Source: Rhodococcus koreensis (GTDB taxonomy: Bacteria > Actinomycetota > Actinomycetes > Mycobacteriales > Mycobacteriaceae). Taken from it: a stretch of 64,000 nucleotides of DNA. This document shows positions 62,136 through 64,000 of the stretch, piece by piece. The stretch covers positions 1-64,000 of the forward strand of contig NZ_FNSV01000005.1 in NCBI RefSeq assembly GCF_900105905.1. Direction: 5' to 3'. The notes below the pieces were generated by a model. The model was given only the letters and a program-made list of their open reading frames with translations. It was not told the DNA's origin and made no database searches. How positions within the stretch are numbered: the first letter of the stretch is position 1; each line of letters opens with the position of its first letter. A program made the translations under genes and the position numbers.

Positions 62136-62928
62136 CTAAGTGCGCCGTATGAGGGTCGCGCTACATCGGAAGCAGCTAGGCATAGCCAACCCTGTAGTCC
62201 TACTTGCGCGCCGGTGGCGATCAACCTGCGCGCGTATCTCGGATAATGCACGCCGCTGCCGACCGTCGATGGTGAAGTTGTCCGGCGCCAGCCATTCCTG
62301 GAAGGCTTGTCGGAGCGTCGGCCAGTCCGCGTCAATGATTGAATACCAGGCCGTGCCACGGCTACGTCCTTTGTAAATCATGGCCTGACGGAAGATTCCT
62401 TCGAATCTGAACCCTAGCCGTTGGGCCGCATTACGCGAGGGGGCGTTGAGGCTATCGCACTTCCATTCGTACCGCCGGTACCCGAGGTCATCGAAAAGGT
62501 AGGCCATTATCCGGAATTGTGCTTCTGTGGAGATGGGAGTCCGCTTCAGGAGGGGCGAGAACATCACGTTGCCGACCTCGATGACACCGTTGTTCGGGTC
62601 CTGCCGCATCAAAGACAGTGTGCCTACCGCCTTGTCTGCATCACGGTCGATTACTGCGTAGTCCTGGCGGTCGGGGTACTGGGCGACCTCCCGGACATAG
62701 CGGCGGTAGTCGACGGCGTCGGTAAAGGGGTCGGCAGCCATGTAGGTCCAGTCGCGGTGGTCCGGCGCCACGCGGTAGGCCGCGTAAAGGTCGTCGGCGT
62801 GCTGTTCCGGGTCGAGTGGTTCGAGCCGGCAGTACGTGCCGTCGAGCGTGGTCGCGGCAGCGACGGGCGGTCCAATCGTGGACTGGTTCTCCGATGGGTT
62901 GGTTGTATTGATTTCGGTGCGCGGACAT
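62136..62928 (-). pseudogene. GNAT acetyltransferase gene with frameshift
   Basis: The start at 62928 gives NQYNQPIGEPVHDWTARR, then the frame is lost. In the neighbouring frame AAATTLDGTYCRLEPLDPEQ then HADDLYAAYRVAPDHRDWTY continue to the main body with VGTLSLMRQDPNNGVIEVGN, STEAQFRIMAYLFDDLGYRR and EWKCDSLNAPSRNAAQRLGF. This is the RimJ/RimL-like GNAT family. A net loss of two bases near 62865-62880 breaks it. The tail after RQRRALSEIRAQV also looks altered. Confidence 0.7.
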
Positions 62929-63443
62929 CGATTTCTCCTGGGTCTCTTCGTGACGGGTTGATTCGCTTCAACCGAGTGCTACGTGCGACTGTCGGGCTAC
63001 CTGCTGCGCGCCGGCGGTCAGCAGTTGGGGTGTTGTACCGAGGTCGGCGAGCCGATCCCGGCGGTGGGTGCCGGAAAGCTCGCGTGCGTCGGCGGTCACT
63101 TGTTACTTACTGGCGGACTTCTGTGTCGCACTGGCTACCATGGCTAAACCATCTCGCATGGACTGGTGCGATGGCGGGACTCGTCAGGATTCGCTGGATC
63201 GATCTGGTCGACGGCGTGTTGTCATAGTGACGCACGCGATCGCACTATGAAACGTGAGTAGTAACATTTCGAGGAGTTCATTGATCTGTAGTGACGCGCC
63301 GCGTCCGGTCATCGGGTAGGCGATCTTCGGTGGAATTGATGCCCACACCCGGGTGTGGTGTCTTCTGCGTAGTGGAGCTGAGAATCTGAATCGTATGGTC
63401 AGTCAGACGATTTCGTAATGACTCACCAGTGTCGGGTGGGGTC
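62929..63443. other. No supported gene
   Basis: AT-richer than average and without conserved ORFs; it lies between two broken genes. Confidence 0.45.
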
Positions 63444-64000
63444 TCACTCGAACTGAGGTTGACGTTTCGCCAAGAAGGCCGCGACGCCTTCGGCGTAGTC
63501 GTCGCTGGCGTACCCGTCCGCATAGAGCCCAATGACTGTGTCGTCTTCCCCGGTATTGTCGAGAATCTTGTCGATTATCACTTTGCTACTGCGCACGGTG
63601 TTCTGGGCGCGGCTGCTAATGGTAGTTGCGAGTCCTCTCACGCGGGCGTCGAGGTCGTCGGTGCCGACAATCTCGTTGAGCAGACCGATACGCTGTGCTT
63701 GGTCGGCTGAGAGATGGTCGCCGGTAAACAGCATCTGTTTGGCCCACGCAGGACCGACCAATCGTACAAGGGCTTTGGTGGAGCGATAGCTAACACGAGG
63801 CCTAGCTTGGCGGGCATGATCGCCATGATGGTTTCGGGTGTGCCGATTCGAATGTCGCGGCCGAAAAGTGATCGCCCCCGCGGATGATCGGAACCTTTAC
63901 CTGCGGGTCAGCCTCAACTGCGGCAATCAACTGCGGAAATTGATCCCACATACGGCGCGGGTCCCGGACATCGTGCGCCACACCTGATCGTCGTGCGCAT
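63444..64000 (-). pseudogene. Enoyl-CoA hydratase/isomerase gene, degraded, runs off the window
   Basis: Frame pieces on the minus strand: MWDQFPQLIAAVEADPQVKV-PIIRGGDHFSAA, then a jump to RDIRIGTPETIMAIMPAKLG, then in another frame SYRSTKALVRLVGPAWAKQM and on to FLAKRQPQFE. Together these are the crotonase-fold start, the RIGTPE-type acyl-CoA loop and C-terminal helices, but about 60-70 residues are missing after HFSA and one base is missing near 63800. Not functional as it stands. Confidence 0.7.

Overview
The window looks like high-GC actinobacterial DNA, most likely from the Nocardiaceae (Rhodococcus or a close relative). The support is very high third-position GC, many GTG starts, and lineage-type genes: WhiB, DUF4193, an Rv1733c-like membrane protein, an Rv2715-like hydrolase, Lsr2-type DNA-binding domains and many TetR/IclR regulators. 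No rep or par genes were seen, so chromosome versus large plasmid cannot be decided.

Left part (1-31 kb) is accessory and defence-like. It opens with a regulator plus an ImmA/IrrE-type metallopeptidase and a 239-bp tandem duplication. Next is a compact overlapping operon with three ubiquitin-like domains in one protein (multiubiquitin), an E2-like protein without any cysteine, and a JAB deubiquitinase fused to an E1/ThiF domain. A small polytopic membrane protein follows. Then come a DUF2510 protein coupled to a sacsin/HSP90-type ATPase with a DUF3883 nuclease-like tail, more DUF2510/membrane genes, a DUF488 pair, a zeta-type toxin-antitoxin (TA) locus, a PD-(D/E)XK protein, a RES/Xre TA locus, and an unusual protein with four Lsr2 DNA-binding domains on Lys/Ala-rich linkers. 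From 23.9 kb there are a lipoprotein, a membrane protein, broken RHH and DUF4190 genes, WhiB and DUF4193.

Two large paralogous segments shape the middle. The tRNA-Met, nuclease-like gene and secreted lipase of 34.2-36.2 kb recur as a decayed copy at 27.6-28.68 kb. The antitoxin/165-aa protein/YegP block of 14-15.8 kb recurs at 28.68-30.6 kb. The two copies meet at about 28,678 in a chimeric junction that cuts both a lipase and a zeta toxin.

From 31 to 38.5 kb the genes look core-like: a Cys-cluster protein, an alpha/beta hydrolase, two secreted lipases and small hypotheticals. From 38.7 to 48.5 kb is an organosulfur-type island: an ABC importer (lipoprotein, permease, ATPase), two LLM flavin monooxygenases, a sulfurtransferase and two aldo-keto reductases, facing a divergent IclR regulator across two matching inverted repeats. 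From 49.4 to 53.1 kb a second IclR faces a family-5 solute-binding lipoprotein coupled to a protein of unknown function. The right end holds an MFS/TetR pair with a frameshift, a nitroreductase/TetR pair, an IS630-type element with a second ORF between its ends, and several decaying genes (HxlR, IS3 OrfA, GNAT, enoyl-CoA hydratase).
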